A DNA stretch of 64,000 nt, taken from NCBI GenBank assembly GCA_963803755.1, contig CAWDNP010000003.1, positions 124,001 to 188,000 of the forward strand, read 5' to 3'. A program made the position numbers and the translations under genes. This stretch comes from CAVUPF01 sp963803755 (GTDB taxonomy: Bacteria > Actinomycetota > Thermoleophilia > Solirubrobacterales > 70-9). This document shows positions 63,337 through 64,000 of this stretch, piece after piece (within the stretch, counting starts at the first letter, position 1; each line of letters begins with the position of its first letter). The notes under the pieces were generated by a model, which had not been told where the DNA came from, did no database searches, and worked only from the letters and a program-made list of their open reading frames with translations.

Positions 63337-64000
63337 TTGGTTCGACTCGGCCAGAACTTCCTCACCGATCCCAACCTGCTCGACGCGATCGTCCGCGACG
63401 CCGGCCTGACCCCCGAGGACGTGGTGCTGGAGGTGGGCGCCGGAGAGGGGGTGCTGACCGAACGTCTGGCCGGGGCCGCAGCGCACGTTCACGTGGTAGA
63501 GATCGATCGCGGCCTGGAGCCCGCCCTGGCGGCGATCGCCGCCCGCCCGAACGTCGAGCTGCACTGGGCCGACGCGATGAAGCTCGACCTCGCGGCCCTG
63601 CGGCCGGCACCGACCGCCGTCGTCTCCAACCTCCCTTACTCGGTGGCCACCCCGGTGATCTTGCGCACGATCGAGCAGCTTCCCCCGGTGCGGAGCTGGA
63701 CGGTGATGGTCCAGCGCGAGATCGCCGAGCGGCTGCGCGCGGCGCCCGGCAGCCGCACCTACGGCTCGGCGAGCGCGGTGGCGCAGATCGCCTGCGAGGT
63801 CGAACTGGTTCGCAGGGTCGACCCCGCCGTCTTCCGCCCCCGCCCGCGGGTCGACTCCGCGATCCTGCGCCTGCGGCGGATTGGGCCCGGCGCGGACGAG
63901 GAGACCCGGAACCTGGTGCGCGCCGCCTTCGCCCACCGCCGCAAGTCCCTCGCCCGTTCGCTGGAGCACGGTCGTCCGGGCGCGATGGCCACCGCCCGCG
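63337..64000 (+). CDS. rsmA: 16S rRNA (A1518/A1519-N6) dimethyltransferase, 3' end cut by window
   Basis: The frame starts at TTG 63337, 6 bases after the tatD stop and the only possible start since that stop is in frame. It reads VRLGQNFLTDPNLLDAIV, the SAM-binding VVLEVGAGEGVLTERLAG, EIDRGLEP and the catalytic NLPYSVATPVIL. The C-terminal small domain begins with RPRPRVDSAILRL. At least 221 residues are present and the gene continues beyond 64000. It dimethylates two adenines at the 3' end of 16S rRNA. Confidence 0.94.
   Translation, partial: MVRLGQNFLTDPNLLDAIVRDAGLTPEDVVLEVGAGEGVLTERLAGAAAHVHVVEIDRGLEPALAAIAARPNVELHWADAMKLDLAALRPAPTAVVSNLPYSVATPVILRTIEQLPPVRSWTVMVQREIAERLRAAPGSRTYGSASAVAQIACEVELVRRVDPAVFRPRPRVDSAILRLRRIGPGADEETRNLVRAAFAHRRKSLARSLEHGRPGAMATAR

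Overview
The window is GC-rich bacterial chromosome, densely coded on both strands, and it opens and closes inside genes. The mix of GTG and TTG starts, -10 boxes placed 7-11 bp before start codons, an ECF41 sigma factor, a Lon/Hsp20 pair, a Sulfolobus-like succinate dehydrogenase and a large SRP RNA points to an actinobacterium, most likely a deep branch such as Thermoleophilia. That placement is inference. I see no phage, insertion sequence, CRISPR array or rRNA.

Layout. 1-8.2 kb: the end of an MFS transporter, a membrane HD-GYP protein, an alcohol dehydrogenase, a GST, a pterin dehydratase, a lipoprotein, ArfB, a decayed DUF2442 gene, and a flavin oxidoreductase coupled to an ECF41 sigma factor. 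8.4-16 kb: tRNA-Val, a cation/proton antiporter, the SRP RNA, a membrane glycosyltransferase, dnaX-ybaB-recR, a degenerate GGDEF protein and a MerR-type regulator. 16-24.3 kb: a TauE permease, pstS divergent from pstCAB, and three proteins that each carry a short zinc ribbon, one of them a phosphoesterase-fold protein with altered metal ligands. 24.3-28.2 kb: padR-mmpL and a GAF/HD-GYP protein. 28.3-31.8 kb: lysC-asd and a Na+/H+ antiporter. 31.8-40.8 kb: sdhABE, a site-2 protease, aidB, icd and mdh. 40.8-44.2 kb: an AT-hook protein, a desaturase, a PucR regulator and a fatty acid hydroxylase. 44.3-50.8 kb: a Cys-rich peptide, hsp20-lon and tetR-mmpL. 50.8-57.6 kb: an amidase, an R2-like diiron/SCP2 fusion, an acyl-CoA ligase, PRC-barrel and VOC proteins and glyS. 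57.6-64 kb: fmdB, an LCP protein and a tight run ROK kinase-rsmI-metG-tatD-rsmA.

Genes that work together: sdhABE, icd and mdh supply TCA-cycle steps. lysC and asd make aspartate semialdehyde. pst imports phosphate, and repeats of one sequence motif link its promoter to the neighbouring zinc-ribbon phosphoesterase gene. The desaturase, hydroxylase, acyl-CoA ligase and R2/SCP2 protein suggest lipid remodelling.

Quality caution: at least eight genes need one or two single-base corrections to read through, often in G/C runs and including the essential glyS, and one more has a single in-frame stop. After correction every frameshifted gene has a length divisible by three and matches its family. 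Sequencing or assembly indels are more likely than eight independent pseudogenes. The strongest candidate for an undescribed system is the zinc-ribbon locus beside pst (21154-24338). The second is the R2-like/SCP2 fusion.
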